The position numbers were made by a program, and so were the translations under genes. Under the pieces are notes generated by a model, which was not told the origin of the DNA, did not search any database, and saw nothing but the letters and a program-made list of their open reading frames with translations. A DNA stretch of 64,000 nt from Actinomycetota bacterium (GTDB lineage: Bacteria; Actinomycetota; Thermoleophilia; Solirubrobacterales; Solirubrobacteraceae). The DNA lies in NCBI GenBank assembly GCA_005888335.1, contig VAWY01000123.1:1-64000 (forward strand), given 5' to 3'. The stretch's first letter is position 1; each line of letters opens with the position of its first letter. Below, in pieces: positions 28,295 to 40,422 of this stretch.

Positions 28295-29659
28295 GCTCCC
28301 GGCGCTCGACGAGCAGGTCCTCGCCGACTGGATCGTGCGCCAGCGCTGGTTCGGGGCGAAGGCCAGCCACGTCAGCCATCTCGGCGTGCTCGGCGCCGTG
28401 CCGCTGCGCGAGGGCGAGCCGCCGCTGCTCGCCGCCGCGCTGCTGGAGGCGCGCTTCCCGGCGGGCACGCACGAGCTCTACCAGGTGCTGCTCGGCGCGC
28501 GCCCGGCGAGCGAGCGCTGGAACCAGGGCGTGATCGGCGAGGCCGGCGAGTGGACGCTCTACGACGCGCTCGTCGATCCGAAGGCGACCGCGCTGCTGGG
28601 CAATCTGCTGGCCGACGGCGCCGAGCTGACGGGAGGCGCAGGCGTCGTGCGCTTCCGCACCGTCGACACGCCGAGCCTGGGCGGCAGCGTGCGCGCGATG
28701 GGCGCCGAGCAGTCCAACTCGTCGGTCGTCTTCGACGAGCGCTCGGTGCTGAAGGTCTTTCGCAAGGTCGAGGCCGGCGACAACCCCGAGCTCGAGATGC
28801 TGCGCTTCCTGCAGGAGCACGGCTTCCACAACATCGCCGAGCTGGAGGGCTGGTACGAGTTCGCCGGCGAGCTGATGGAGGCGACGCTCGGCGTGCTGCA
28901 GGCCTTCGTCGCCGACGCGCGCGACGGGTGGGAGCTCGCACTCGACGAGATCGCCGAGCCGCGGCTGATCGACCGCCTGCGCCGGCTGGGCACGGTGACG
29001 GGGCGGATGCACTCCACGCTCGCGTCCGACGCCACCGACGCCGACTTCGCGCCCGAGGACCCGGGCGACGAGGCGCTGTCGCTGCTCGTCGCCACGATCG
29101 ACGAGCAGATCGAGCAGATCTTCATGCGCCTGCCCGATGACGACGAGCGCGTCGCCCCGATCGCCGGCCGCGGCGAGGAGATCCGCGACCGGCTCCAGCA
29201 GCTCTCGCACGTCGGCGTGGGCGGCCGGCTCATCCGCCACCACGGCGACTACCACCTAGGCCAGACCCTGCTGTCGCGCGAGAACGACTGGGTCATCCTC
29301 GACTTCGAGGGCGAGCCCGCCCGGCCGCTGCTCGAGCGCCGGCGCAAGCGCTCGCCGCTGCGCGACGTCGCCGGGATGCTGCGCTCGTTCGCCTACGTCG
29401 CCAGCGCGAGCGACCTGCAGCGCGGGCGGCCGGCCCCCGACGGCTGGGAGGGCCGCGCGCGGGACGCGTTCCTGCGCGCGTACTACGACGCGATCGAACC
29501 GGCGCTCTTGCCCGCCAGCGAGGCGGGTACGGAGAAGCTGTTGCAGATCTTCGAGCTCGAGAAGGCGGTCTACGAGCTGCGCTACGAGCTCAACAACCGG
29601 CCGGACTGGGTGCGCATCCCCGTGGCGGGCATCCTCCGGCTGCTCGAGGAGCCCATGGC

Positions 29660-29663
<4 letters not shown>
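28287..29663 (+). CDS. mak: Maltokinase
   Basis: A 458-residue kinase that phosphorylates maltose to maltose-1-phosphate, the GlgE donor. The N-terminal cap domain '[22 protein letters not shown]' is characteristic. The catalytic lobe has '[14 protein letters not shown]' (catalytic Asp) and '[33 protein letters not shown]' (metal-binding Asp). It overlaps treS by 8 nt and glgB by 4 nt, so all four genes are coupled. Confidence 0.93.
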
Positions 29664-31791
<2,128 letters not shown>

Positions 31792-31795
<4 letters not shown>

Positions 31796-33276
31796 CTCCC
31801 GTACCTCGTGCCGGGGGCCGGCGTGCGTCGCGTGATCAGGTAGTCGGCGATCGCGGTGTTCGTGCGGCTGTGCGGGCCGAGCCACGACGACGTGTGGCCG
31901 TCGCCCTCGCGGGTCAGCAGGACCGCGCGGGGGATCTGGCGCGCGGCGCGGCGGGCCCAGACGTACGACGTCGACGGGTCGTGCGTCGCCGAGACGAGCA
32001 GGATCGGCGGCGCGCCGTGGATCTTCGGGCGGTGCTGCGGGTTGGCCTGCGGGACCGGCCAGCCCAGGCAGCCGAGGATGCCGAGCCAGGCCTCGCTCGC
32101 GCCCTGGGTATGCGGCGCGACGCGGCGGCCGAGCTCCTCCATGGCGGCGAAGTCGTCATAGCCCGCCACGTTGCGCGCGTAGTCGACGCAGTTGACGGCC
32201 AGGCTGGGGAACGGGTCGTCTCGCGGGCCGGTGGCCATGGGCGTCGCGAAGGCGCTCGCGTCCCCCTGCTCGGCCGCCGCCAGCGCTTCGCCGAGCCCCT
32301 GCCAGCCCGGGAGCCCGAGCGCCGCGAGCGGGTTCTTGGTCGTCAGGGCCACGAACGAGTTGAGCCTGATGTCGCCGCCGGTCACCGTCGCCGTGCGGCA
32401 CGGCTCGGTCGCGCACCGCGCTGCGGGGATCGGCTCGCGGTCGGCACGGGCGACGAGCTCGTCGAACAGCGCCGCGACGTCGCGCCCGTGCAGCGCGCAG
32501 CGCGCCTCCCGCCCGCACCACGCGGCAAAGCGGTCGAAGGTGTCCTCGTACGCCTCCGCGGCCTCGCGGAAGACGGTGGTCGTCGAGACCGAGTGGTCGA
32601 GGATCCCGTCGAGCGCCATCGCGCGGATGCGCCTGGGGTAGAGCTCGGCGTAGAGCGTGCCGATCTCGGCGCCGTAGGAGAGCCCGAGGAAGTTCAGCTT
32701 CCCGTCCCCGAGCGCCCGGCGCAGCGCCTCCATGTCGCGCGTCACGCTGAGCGTGTCGACGTGGCCGAGCAGCGGCCCGGTTGCGCTCAGGCAGCCCGCC
32801 CCGAGCCCGGCGGCGTACTCCTGCAGCCGCGCGAACTCCTCCGGCGATCGGGGGAAGAACGACGCCGGCGCGTTGAATGTCGCGGGGTCGCACAGGACCG
32901 GCGTGCTCGTGCCGATGCCGCGCGGGTCCATGCCGATCAGGTCGAAGCGCCGGTGCAGCGCCGGGTGCCACAGGTGGCCCCCGGCGGCTTCCACCCCGAT
33001 GACCTGGCTGCCGGCGCCCCCGGGTCCGCCGGGGTTGATGATCAGGCTCCCGATCCGGTGCGCGCGATCCTGCGCGGGCAGCCGGGCGAAGCCCAGCTTG
33101 ATCTTCGCGCCGCGCGGGGCGGCGTAGTCCAGCGGCACGGCGAGCTCGGCACACCGGAGGGCAGCCGGCAGCTGGGAGCCGCAGCCGTGCCAGCGGATCG
33201 TGCCGGCGGCGGTGGGCGCGGTGACGGCGAGGATCGCTCCGCAGGCCGCCAGCGCCGTGGTGACGCGCGTTCTCAT
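31792..33276 (-). CDS. Secreted alpha/beta hydrolase (tripeptidyl aminopeptidase-like)
   Basis: 494 residues with a signal peptide ('[24 protein letters not shown]'). The alpha/beta-hydrolase core has the oxyanion block '[14 protein letters not shown]', nucleophile Ser in '[16 protein letters not shown]' and, in the TAP-like C-terminal domain, the acid in '[15 protein letters not shown]' and His in 'GDGHTSSW'. Members of this group (SlpD/E-like) release N-terminal tripeptides or hydrolyse esters outside the cell. Several Cys residues suggest disulfides. It is not coupled to neighbours. Confidence 0.85.
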
Positions 33277-33370
33277 GGCGTCGAACCTCGCATCCGCGCC
33301 CGCGCGCGACCAGCCGGAGAGCTGGTGTTCGGGGGGGCGGGTTTCTGGTCGTCTCGGGTGCGGCCAGCCC

Positions 33371-34015
33371 TCAGGACCGTAGGAACAGGAGGACCGCGAG
33401 GACGCGCCGAGACTCGCTTTTCGTCGACGGCAGGCCGAGCTTGTCGAAGATGCTGGACACGTACTTCTCGACCGCGCGCAGCGTGATGACCAGCGCGTCG
33501 GCGATGCCCTGGTTGGAGCTGCCCGTGGCCATCAGCTCGAGGACCTCGCGCTCGCGGGGCGTCAGCGCGGCGAGCGGGTCGTCGGTGCGCCGCCGTGACA
33601 GCAGTGTGGAGACGATGATCGGATCGAGCGCGGAGCCCCCGGCTGCCACCCGCCGCACGGCGCCGACGAACTCGTCGACGTCGGTGATGCGGTCCTTGAG
33701 CAGGTACCCGACGCCATCGGCGGACTCGGAGAGCAGCTGCAGCGCGAGCCCGAGCTCGATGTACTGCGACAGCACCAGCACTCCCACCGAGGGATGGCGG
33801 GCACGGATCTCCAGCGCCGCGCGCAGGCCCTCGTCGTTGTGCGTCGGCGGCAGGCGGATGTCGACGATGGCGACGTCGGGCGGGAAGCTGCGCACCTTCA
33901 GCAGCAGCTCGTCGGCGGTGCCGCACTGGGCGACGACGTCGAACCCGGCGTCGCCGAGCAGGCGGGCGACGCCCTCGCGCAGCAGGACGCTGTCCTCGGC
34001 GATCGCTACGCGCAC
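33371..34015 (-). CDS. Two-component response regulator, NarL/LuxR family
   Basis: 214 residues. The receiver domain (1-120) has acidic 'EDS', the phospho-acceptor Asp in 'VAIVDIRLPP' (~52) and Lys in 'YLLKDRI' (~108). The C-terminal LuxR-type HTH is 'LTPREREVLELMATGSSNQGIADALVITLRAVEKYVSSIFDKL' (~150-195). The GTG start overlaps the stop of the upstream sensor kinase by 10 nt, so the two form a pair. The target genes are unknown. Confidence 0.93.
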   Translation of the reverse strand: MRVAIAEDSVLLREGVARLLGDAGFDVVAQCGTADELLLKVRSFPPDVAIVDIRLPPTHNDEGLRAALEIRARHPSVGVLVLSQYIELGLALQLLSESADGVGYLLKDRITDVDEFVGAVRRVAAGGSALDPIIVSTLLSRRRTDDPLAALTPREREVLELMATGSSNQGIADALVITLRAVEKYVSSIFDKLGLPSTKSESRRVLAVLLFLRS

Positions 34016-35775
34016 GGGATCTCCGCTCGGACGCGCGTGCCGTGCCCGTCGGGAGCCCAGATCCGCAGCCGGCCGTCGAGCGCCTCGACGCGGTCGGCGA
34101 GGCCGCGCAGGCCCAAGCCGCGCTCGACGTCGGCGCCGCCGACCCCGTCGTCGGCGATCTCGACGACGACCCGGCCGTTGGTGCGCGCGACGTCGATCGT
34201 GGCCGACGTCGCGTGCGCGTGCTTGCCGATGTTCGCCAGGCTCTCGGAGACGAGGTAGTACGCCGCCACCTCGAGCGGCTCGGGCAGCCGGTCGTCGAGC
34301 TCGACCGTGAGCCGCACGGGGACCGGGGCGTGGGCCGCCAGGGACTCCAGCGCGACGGTCAGGCCGTGGCCGCTGACGACGGCGGGGTGCAGCCCGTGCG
34401 CGATGTCGCGCAGCTCCTGGAGTGACAGGGCCAGCTCGTCACGCGCATGCTCGACGCGCGTGCTGGCCTCGGGGTCGTCGTCGACCCGCTTCTTGAGCAG
34501 GCTCAGCTCGAGCGAAAGCGCCACGAGGCGCTGCTGCGCGCCGTCGTGCAGGTTGCGCTCGAGCCGTTGACGCTCCTTCTGGCCGGCCTCGATGACCCGA
34601 AGGCGCGAGCCCCTCAGCTCCTCCACGCGCGCGGCCAGCTCGGCCTGCAGGCGTGCGTTCTCCAGCGCGAGGCCGGCCGCCGCGCGGACGGCGGCGAGCA
34701 GCTCGGGCTCGTCGTGCACCGACGAGTCGTGAACCAGCGCGGCGACCGGCGCGCCGTCGCGCTCGATGAGCGTGGCGACCCTGGAGCCGCCCGGCTCGGG
34801 CAGCGTCGCCGGGCGGCCTTCGAGGTCGGCCCAGCTCTCGAACTCCGGCAGCCAGTACGCGAGCTTCAGCGATGGGTCGCATACCGCGCGCGCCAGCGCG
34901 TCCCGCAAGTGGGCCGGGGCCGGGTTCGCTCGCAGGTCGACGATCAGACCGGCCACGGCCGAGCGCGCGAGGCGCGCGTCGAGCAGGCCGATCAGGAAGG
35001 CCACCGGCCCGAGCCCGAGGACGAAGAAGGTCGCCCGCCGGATCGTCTCGAACGCCGGCCCGTCGAACGCCCCGATGACGAACAGGACCGCCACCATCAC
35101 CAGGCCGAGGGCGAAGGAGTCCAACAGCAGCGCGACCGAGCGGCGCCGCGGCCGGCCGGCCTCGCGGCGCCGCGCCGCCAGCACGCCGATGCCGGCCACG
35201 CAGCAAGCGCTGATGGTGACCAGCTGGACCTGGAGCAGGACCGCAGCCGGATGCGGCGCCGCGACGACCTCGAGCAGGTTGTGAGGGCCGAAGCCGCCGA
35301 GCGCCATGCCGACGAGCTGCAGTCCGAACGCCGCCACGTACGCCGTCGCCACGATGACCCGCGCGGGCCACCGCTCGAGCCGGCCGCTGGGGAAGGCCAG
35401 ATAGACGTGCATGAAGAGCACGGCGGGCAGCAGGTCGAACGCGACGCCAAGCGTGTGGAGGACGTCGGCGTTGGTCCACTGGAAGGTCCCCAGGAAGGTC
35501 GTGAACCCGGCGCCGACCATGAGCGGCCCGATGCGGCTGGCGGGCCGGCGCCACCAGGCGATCAGCCCGCTGAAGATGAACGGGACGGTGATCCAGTCCA
35601 TCAGCGCGGCCTGCAGGCCCGGCTCGTTGACGTGGTCGCTCGTCAGGGCCAGGGCGACCGAGGTGGCGGCCGCCGCACAGCCCGCGAGGGCGAGGGCCCA
35701 GAGGGTGAGTGGTCGCGGCGCGTGGATGACCCGGCCTCCTGGCCGACCATATCCGGCGCAGGCGGCGCCGGCCAA
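34006..35775 (-). CDS. Membrane sensor histidine kinase, HisKA_3 type
   Basis: 589 residues. Roughly eight hydrophobic segments occupy residues ~20-270 (e.g. 'LTLWALALAGCAAAATSVAL', 'LLPAVLFMHVYLAFPSG', 'FALGLVMVAVLFVIGAF'). A GAF-like cytosolic part and a coiled coil lead to the phospho-acceptor His in 'ERQRLERNLHDGAQQRLVAL' (~397). The ATPase has 'YLVSESLANIGKHA', 'DDGVGG' and 'GLGLRGLADRVEAL'. The start is unclear: the only upstream start codon is TTG 35775, 4 nt after the previous gene. A strong AGGAGG (minus strand, 35735-35740) lies inside the frame with GTC-ATC, not a normal start, at the right distance. It is paired with the response regulator downstream. Confidence 0.9.
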   Translation of the reverse strand: MAGAACAGYGRPGGRVIHAPRPLTLWALALAGCAAAATSVALALTSDHVNEPGLQAALMDWITVPFIFSGLIAWWRRPASRIGPLMVGAGFTTFLGTFQWTNADVLHTLGVAFDLLPAVLFMHVYLAFPSGRLERWPARVIVATAYVAAFGLQLVGMALGGFGPHNLLEVVAAPHPAAVLLQVQLVTISACCVAGIGVLAARRREAGRPRRRSVALLLDSFALGLVMVAVLFVIGAFDGPAFETIRRATFFVLGLGPVAFLIGLLDARLARSAVAGLIVDLRANPAPAHLRDALARAVCDPSLKLAYWLPEFESWADLEGRPATLPEPGGSRVATLIERDGAPVAALVHDSSVHDEPELLAAVRAAAGLALENARLQAELAARVEELRGSRLRVIEAGQKERQRLERNLHDGAQQRLVALSLELSLLKKRVDDDPEASTRVEHARDELALSLQELRDIAHGLHPAVVSGHGLTVALESLAAHAPVPVRLTVELDDRLPEPLEVAAYYLVSESLANIGKHAHATSATIDVARTNGRVVVEIADDGVGGADVERGLGLRGLADRVEALDGRLRIWAPDGHGTRVRAEIPCA

Positions 35776-35778
35776 GCG

Positions 35779-36213
35779 TCAGATCACGGTGATCTCGGCC
35801 GTCGCCGTCGACGTGCCGTTGCCGTTGGTCGCGGCCAGCGTCAGCGTGGACAGCCCCGGCGGGATGCCGGCGAAGATCCGGTAGCTGTAGGTCACGCGGT
35901 ACGTCCTGTGCGGCGCGATGCGCACCCTGGACGTCGTCGGCGACGGCGACCCGCCCGGCGCCTGCGCCGTCTCGACGATCCTGGGCATCTGCACCGCGGG
36001 GGTGTTGTTGGTCACGCGCTCGACGACCGTCACCTGATCGCCGACGGTCGCCCGGTCGGGGTCCAGCGCGCTGGAGGCGAGCGACACCTCGACGGTCAGG
36101 TCGGGGTTCTGCGTCCCGGTCCCGGAGGTCGCGAACGCGGCCGGCGCGCCCGCGAGCAGCGAGCACCCCAGCGTGCACAGCACCGTCAGCGTCCTTGCGG
36201 CCATGGCGGGCAT
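35779..36213 (-). CDS. Small exported protein with a DUF11-like beta domain
   Basis: 144 residues with a signal peptide ('MAARTLTVLCTLGCSLLAGAPAAFA'). The mature part 'NPDLTVEVSLASSALDPDRATVGDQVTVVERVTNNT' and 'YRVTYSYRIFAGIPPGLSTLTL' is one immunoglobulin-like sandwich, as in DUF11/CARDB extracellular modules. The ATG at 36213 has GAGG 7 nt upstream, with TACGGT at 36231-36236 as a possible -10. It ends 4 nt before the sensor kinase start, so it may be cotranscribed and be an accessory sensor component; this is inference. Confidence 0.6.
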   Translation of the reverse strand: MPAMAARTLTVLCTLGCSLLAGAPAAFATSGTGTQNPDLTVEVSLASSALDPDRATVGDQVTVVERVTNNTPAVQMPRIVETAQAPGGSPSPTTSRVRIAPHRTYRVTYSYRIFAGIPPGLSTLTLAATNGNGTSTATAEITVI

Positions 36214-36230
36214 CGCTTGCCTCTTGTCCG

Positions 36231-36236
36231 ACCGTA
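36231..36236 (-). promoter_or_regulatory. -10 box (TACGGT) for the exported protein/sensor kinase operon
   Basis: Minus-strand TACGGT lies 17 nt before the ATG at 36213, with a GAGG ribosome site in between. It is divergent from the formate dehydrogenase promoter. Confidence 0.4.
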
Positions 36237-36282
36237 TACCTGTGAGGCCCCGAGGTCCAGACGATGGGGCCACACTCGTCGT

Positions 36283-36288
36283 TAACGT
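36283..36288 (+). promoter_or_regulatory. -10 box (TAACGT) for the formate dehydrogenase operon
   Basis: TAACGT is followed by GGAGAAGG (36297-36304) and ATG codons at 36305 and 36314, which would give a 5' leader of only about 10-20 nt. Confidence 0.4.
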
Positions 36289-36304
36289 GCGCAGATGGAG
36301 AAGG

Positions 36305-39300
36305 ATGCGGCCGATGAGTCGCCCCACGTCGTTCCAGCGCCTGCGCTCGCTGCCCGTGATCGGCCGGGCGGCGGACTGGGGGCTGGGGCCGCGCGCCGTC
36401 TCGCCGCGCACCCGCGAGGCGCGCGCGCGGATCGCCGGGCTGAAGGCCACCGAGTCGGTCTGCCCGTACTGCGCGGTGGGCTGCGGCCAGGTCGTCTACA
36501 CGCGCGACGGTGAGCTCGTCGACATCGAGGGCAACCCGCGCTCGCCCATCAACCAAGGCACGCTGTGCCCGAAGGGCTCGGCCTCACGCCAGCTCGTCCA
36601 GCAGCCCGGGCGCCTGACGAAGGTGCTCTACCGCGCGCCGCGCGCCACCGCCTGGACCGAGCTCGACCTCGAGACGGCGATGGACATGATCGCCGAGCGC
36701 GCGATCGCCGCGCGCGAGGCGGGCTGGCAGGACGTCGACCATCGCGGCTGGCGCGTCGACCGCACGCTCGGCTTCGCGCACCTCGGCGGCGCGACGCTCG
36801 ACAACGAGGAGAACTACCTGATCAAGAAGTCCTTCACCGCGATGGGCGCGGTGCAGATCGAGAACCAGGCGCGCATATGACACTCGAGCACCGTCCCCGG
36901 TCTGGGGACCTCGTTCGGGCGCGGCGGCGCCACCGACAACCAGCAGGCGATCCAGAACGCCGACTGCGTGCTCATCCAGGGCTCGAACATGGCCGAGGCC
37001 CATCCGGTCGGCTTCCGCTGGGTGATGAAGGCGCGCGAGCGCGGCGCGAAGGTCATCCACGTCGACCCTCGCTTCGGGCGCACCGGGGCCAGCGCCGACC
37101 TGCACGTGCCGATCCGCCCGGGGACCGACATCGCCTTCCTCGGCGGCCTGATCCGCCACGTCATCGAGACCGGGTCCTACTTCCGCGACTACGTCGTGCA
37201 CTACACGAACGCTGCGACGATCATCGACGAGCGCTTCCGCGACACCGAGGACCTCGACGGGGTCTTCAGCGGCTTCGATCCCGAGACCGGGACCTACGAC
37301 CGCTCGACCTGGATGTACGACGGGGGCGAGGTCGCCAGCGCGTCGGGGGTGCGCGAGCACGCGACGCAGGCCTTCGACGAGAAGACCGGCGCGGGGCTGC
37401 TCGAGGGCGCGGTCAAGCGCGACCCGACGCTGGAGGACCCCCGCTGCGTCTTCCAGATCGTCAGGCGCCACTACAGCCGCTACACGCCCGAGATGATCGA
37501 GCGCATCTGCGGCATTCCGCCCGCGCAGTTCGACGAGGTCGCGCAGGCGCTGATCGCCAACTCCGGCCGCGAGCGCACCTCGGTCCTCGTCTACGCGGTC
37601 GGCTGGACGCAGCACTCGCTCGGCGTGCAGATGATCCGCGCCGGGGCGATCCTCCAGTTGCTGCTCGGCAACGTGGGGCGGCCCGGCGGCGGCGTCATGG
37701 CCATGCGCGGCCACGCGACGATCCAGGGCGCGAGCGACATCCCCACGCTGTACGACCTGCTGCCCGGCTACCTGCACATGCCGCGCGCGCGCGAGGCGGA
37801 GCTCACGCTCGCGGACTACATCTCGTCAGGCGGCGCGCGCCGCGGCTGGTGGTCGAACTTCGACAAGTACATCGTCTCGCTGCTGAAGGCCTGGTTCGGC
37901 GACGCCGCGACGGCGGACAACGACTACGGCTTCGCCCACCTGCCGAAGATCAGCGGCAACCACGCGCACTTCCCGACGATGATCCGCGCGCTCGACGGCG
38001 GGCTGGACGGGCTGTTCTGCATGGGCCAGAACCCGGCGATCGGCTCGCAGAACTCGGGCCTGATGCGCCGCGCGCTCGCGCACCTCAAGTGGCTGGTCGT
38101 GCGCGACCTGGCCGAGGTCGAGACCGCGACGTTCTGGCGCGACTCGCCGGAGGTGCGCTCGGGCGAGCTGCGCACCGAGGACATCGAGACCGAGGTGTTC
38201 CTGATGCCCGCGGCCGCGCACGTCGAGAAGCCGGGCTCGTTCACCAACACGCAGCGCCTCGTGCAGTGGCGCGACAAGGCGCTCGACCCGCCCGGCGACG
38301 CGCGCAGCGAGCTGTGGTTCATGAACCACCTGACCAAGCGCGTAAAGGCGCACTACGCGAGCTCCGAGAAGGCGCGCGACTGGCCGATCCGCAACCTCGC
38401 GTGGGACTACCCCGAGCTGGGCGAGGAGCGCGACCCGTCCGTCGAGGCGGTGCTCAAGGAGATCAGCGGCTACACGACCGCCGACGGCGAGCCCGTCCCC
38501 GGCTTCGCGCAGCTGAAGTCCGACGGCTCCACCGCATGCGGCTGCTGGATCTACAGCGGCGTCTACGCCGACGGCGTCAACCAGGCCCGCCGGCGCGAGC
38601 CCGGTGACATCCGCGCGCCGGGCGGCTGGGTGTCGCCCGAGTGGGCGTGGGCGTGGCCGGCCAACCGGCGCATGCTCTACAACCGCGCCTCTGCCGATCC
38701 CGACGGGCGCCCGTGGTCCGAGCGCAAGCGCTACGTCTGGTGGGACGAGGACGAGGGCAGGTGGACCGGCTACGACGTCCCGGACTTCCCGGTCGACAAG
38801 CGCCCCGACTACCGCGCGCCGGAGGACGGCGGCACGGGGATGGACGCGATCTCGGGCGACCAGCCGTTCATCATGATGGGCGACGGGGTGGGCTGGCTGT
38901 ACACGCCGTCGGGGCTGCTCGACGGGCCGCTGCCGACCCACTACGAGCCGCTCGAGTCGCCGGTCGGGAACCTGCTCTACCCGCGTATGGGCGCCAACCC
39001 CGTGGCGCTGCGCTGGGACCGCCCGGAGAACCCGCTCAACCGCACCGGCGACCCGCGCTACCCGCTGGTGGCGACCACGTTCCGGCTCACCGAGCACCAC
39101 ACCGCGGGCGCCATGAGCCGCAACCTGCCGTGGCTGGCCGAGCTGCAGCCGGAGATGTTCGCCGAGATCGACCCCGAGACCGCCGCCGCGCGGGGCATCG
39201 AGGACGGCGGCTGGCTGACCGTCGTCACCGAGCGCGCCGAGATCGAGGCGCGGGCGAAGGTGACCGACCGCCTGCGGCCGCTCATGATCGACGGCCGGCC

Positions 39301-39547
39301 CGTGCACCAGATCGCGCTGCCCTTCCACTGGGGCTACGGCGGCGGAATACCGGGCGACGCGGCCAACGACCTCATCGCGCTCTCCGGCGACCCCAACGTG
39401 ACGATCGAGGAGGCCAAGGCGTTCACCTGCGACGTGCGCGCGGGACGCCGCGCGCGTTCCTCCACCGCGCCGCTGCGCGACGCGCACGCCGACCTGCACG
39501 TCTCGCCCCGCCAGGACCACCCGGCCGAGGAGCCCAAGTTGCACTGA
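36305..39547 (+). CDS. fdhA: Formate dehydrogenase catalytic subunit, selenocysteine-containing
   Basis: A molybdenum/tungsten bis-MGD enzyme (1080 aa with Sec) that oxidises formate to CO2. The N-terminal 4Fe-4S motif 'CPYCAVGCGQVVYTRDG...LCPKGSA' is at ~58-100. The in-frame TGA at 36878-36880 sits in 'IENQARI-U-HSSTVPGLGTSFGRGG', exactly where FdnG/FdhF-type enzymes have selenocysteine. The frame continues with strong homology on both sides ('NMAEAHPVGF', 'VIHVDPRF', 'CMGQNPAIGS', C-terminal 'HHTAGAMSRN'), so it is recoded, not broken (Sec ~192). There is no Tat signal, so the active site is probably cytosolic. The ATG at 36305 or 36314 is the start. Coupled to fdhB by ATGA. Confidence 0.92.
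36878..36913 (+). promoter_or_regulatory. Selenocysteine UGA codon and bacterial SECIS hairpin
   Basis: The UGA at 36878-36880 is followed by a hairpin: stem GTCCCC (36893-36898), loop GGTCT (36899-36903), stem GGGGAC (36904-36909). CGAG (36885-36888) and CTCG (36910-36913) extend it below a 4-nt bulge. The loop begins 18 nt after the UGA, within the usual spacing for SelB recognition, and GGUCU matches the SelB-binding loop sequence known from E. coli fdhF. Decoding requires SelB and tRNA-Sec encoded elsewhere. Confidence 0.85.
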
Positions 39548-40422
39548 TGACCGAGCTCGCCATCCACCGGCCGGACGCCCGGCACATGGGCTTCTTCACC
39601 GACACCACGGTGTGCATCGGGTGCAAGGCGTGCGAGGTGGCGTGCAAGCAGTGGAACGACCTGCCCGCCGACGGCTCGGAGTTCCGCAAGGGCGGCTCGT
39701 ACGACCACACCGGTTCGCTCGGCGCCGGCACCTGGCGTCACGTGCGCTTCCTCGAGGCGCCCACGGCGGTGCCCGAGCTGCCCGCGATCCCGCCGGTCCA
39801 GGACGGCGGCTGGGACCTGCGCGAGCCCAGCAGCTGGGTGTTCATGTCCGACGTGTGCAAGCACTGCACCCACGCCGGCTGCCTGGACGCCTGCCCCACC
39901 GGGGCGCTGATCCGGACGGAGTTCGAGACCGTCGTCCTGCAGCCCGACGTCTGCAACGGCTGCGGCTACTGCGTGCCCGCGTGCCCGTTCGGCGTCGTCG
40001 ACCGCGACCACGACGACGGCCGCGCCGCGAAGTGCACGCTCTGCTACGACCGCCTGCAGGACGGCCTCGAGCCCGCGTGCGCGAAGGCGTGCCCGACCGA
40101 CTCGATCCAGTTCGGGCCCTACGACGAGCTCGTCGAGCGCGCGCAGCGCCGGGTCGCGCGGCTGCACGAGAAGGGCACGACGTCGGCCTACCTCTATGGC
40201 GCCGGCGACCGCCCCGGCGACGAGCTCGCCGGCGGGCTCGGCGCGTTCTTCCTGCTCACCGAGGCGCCCGAGCGCTACGGGCTGCCCGCTCAGGCCGAGT
40301 CGCCGATCCAGGAGAACGTCGTGCCGGCCACGCTGGCCGCCGTCGGGGCGGGGCTGGCCGCGGCCGCGGGGGTCGCGCTGGCCTTCGTGCTCGGCGGTCG
40401 CGGGACGCGGAGGCGGTGGTGA
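39547..40422 (+). CDS. fdhB: Formate dehydrogenase iron-sulfur (beta) subunit
   Basis: 291 residues with four ferredoxin-type 4Fe-4S motifs: CIGCKACEVACKQW (~20), CKHCTHAGCLDACP (~106), CNGCGYCVPACP (~137) and CTLCYDRL...CAKACP (~163-182). A C-terminal hydrophobic helix 'VVPATLAAVGAGLAAAAGVALAFVLGG' anchors it to the membrane, as in FdnH/FdoH. It wires electrons from FdhA to the membrane subunit. ATG overlaps the fdhA stop; its stop overlaps the next GTG. Confidence 0.95.
   Translation: MTELAIHRPDARHMGFFTDTTVCIGCKACEVACKQWNDLPADGSEFRKGGSYDHTGSLGAGTWRHVRFLEAPTAVPELPAIPPVQDGGWDLREPSSWVFMSDVCKHCTHAGCLDACPTGALIRTEFETVVLQPDVCNGCGYCVPACPFGVVDRDHDDGRAAKCTLCYDRLQDGLEPACAKACPTDSIQFGPYDELVERAQRRVARLHEKGTTSAYLYGAGDRPGDELAGGLGAFFLLTEAPERYGLPAQAESPIQENVVPATLAAVGAGLAAAAGVALAFVLGGRGTRRRW

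Noticed and set aside
36305..36400. Tat signal peptide on FdhA.
   Set aside because: No twin-arginine motif with a following hydrophobic stretch is seen before the 4Fe-4S Cys motif.
36878..36880. TGA in fdhA read as a nonsense mutation giving a pseudogene or two separate genes.
   Set aside because: The position matches the catalytic Sec of the family, the frame continues unbroken, and a SECIS-like hairpin with a GGUCU loop follows at the right distance.
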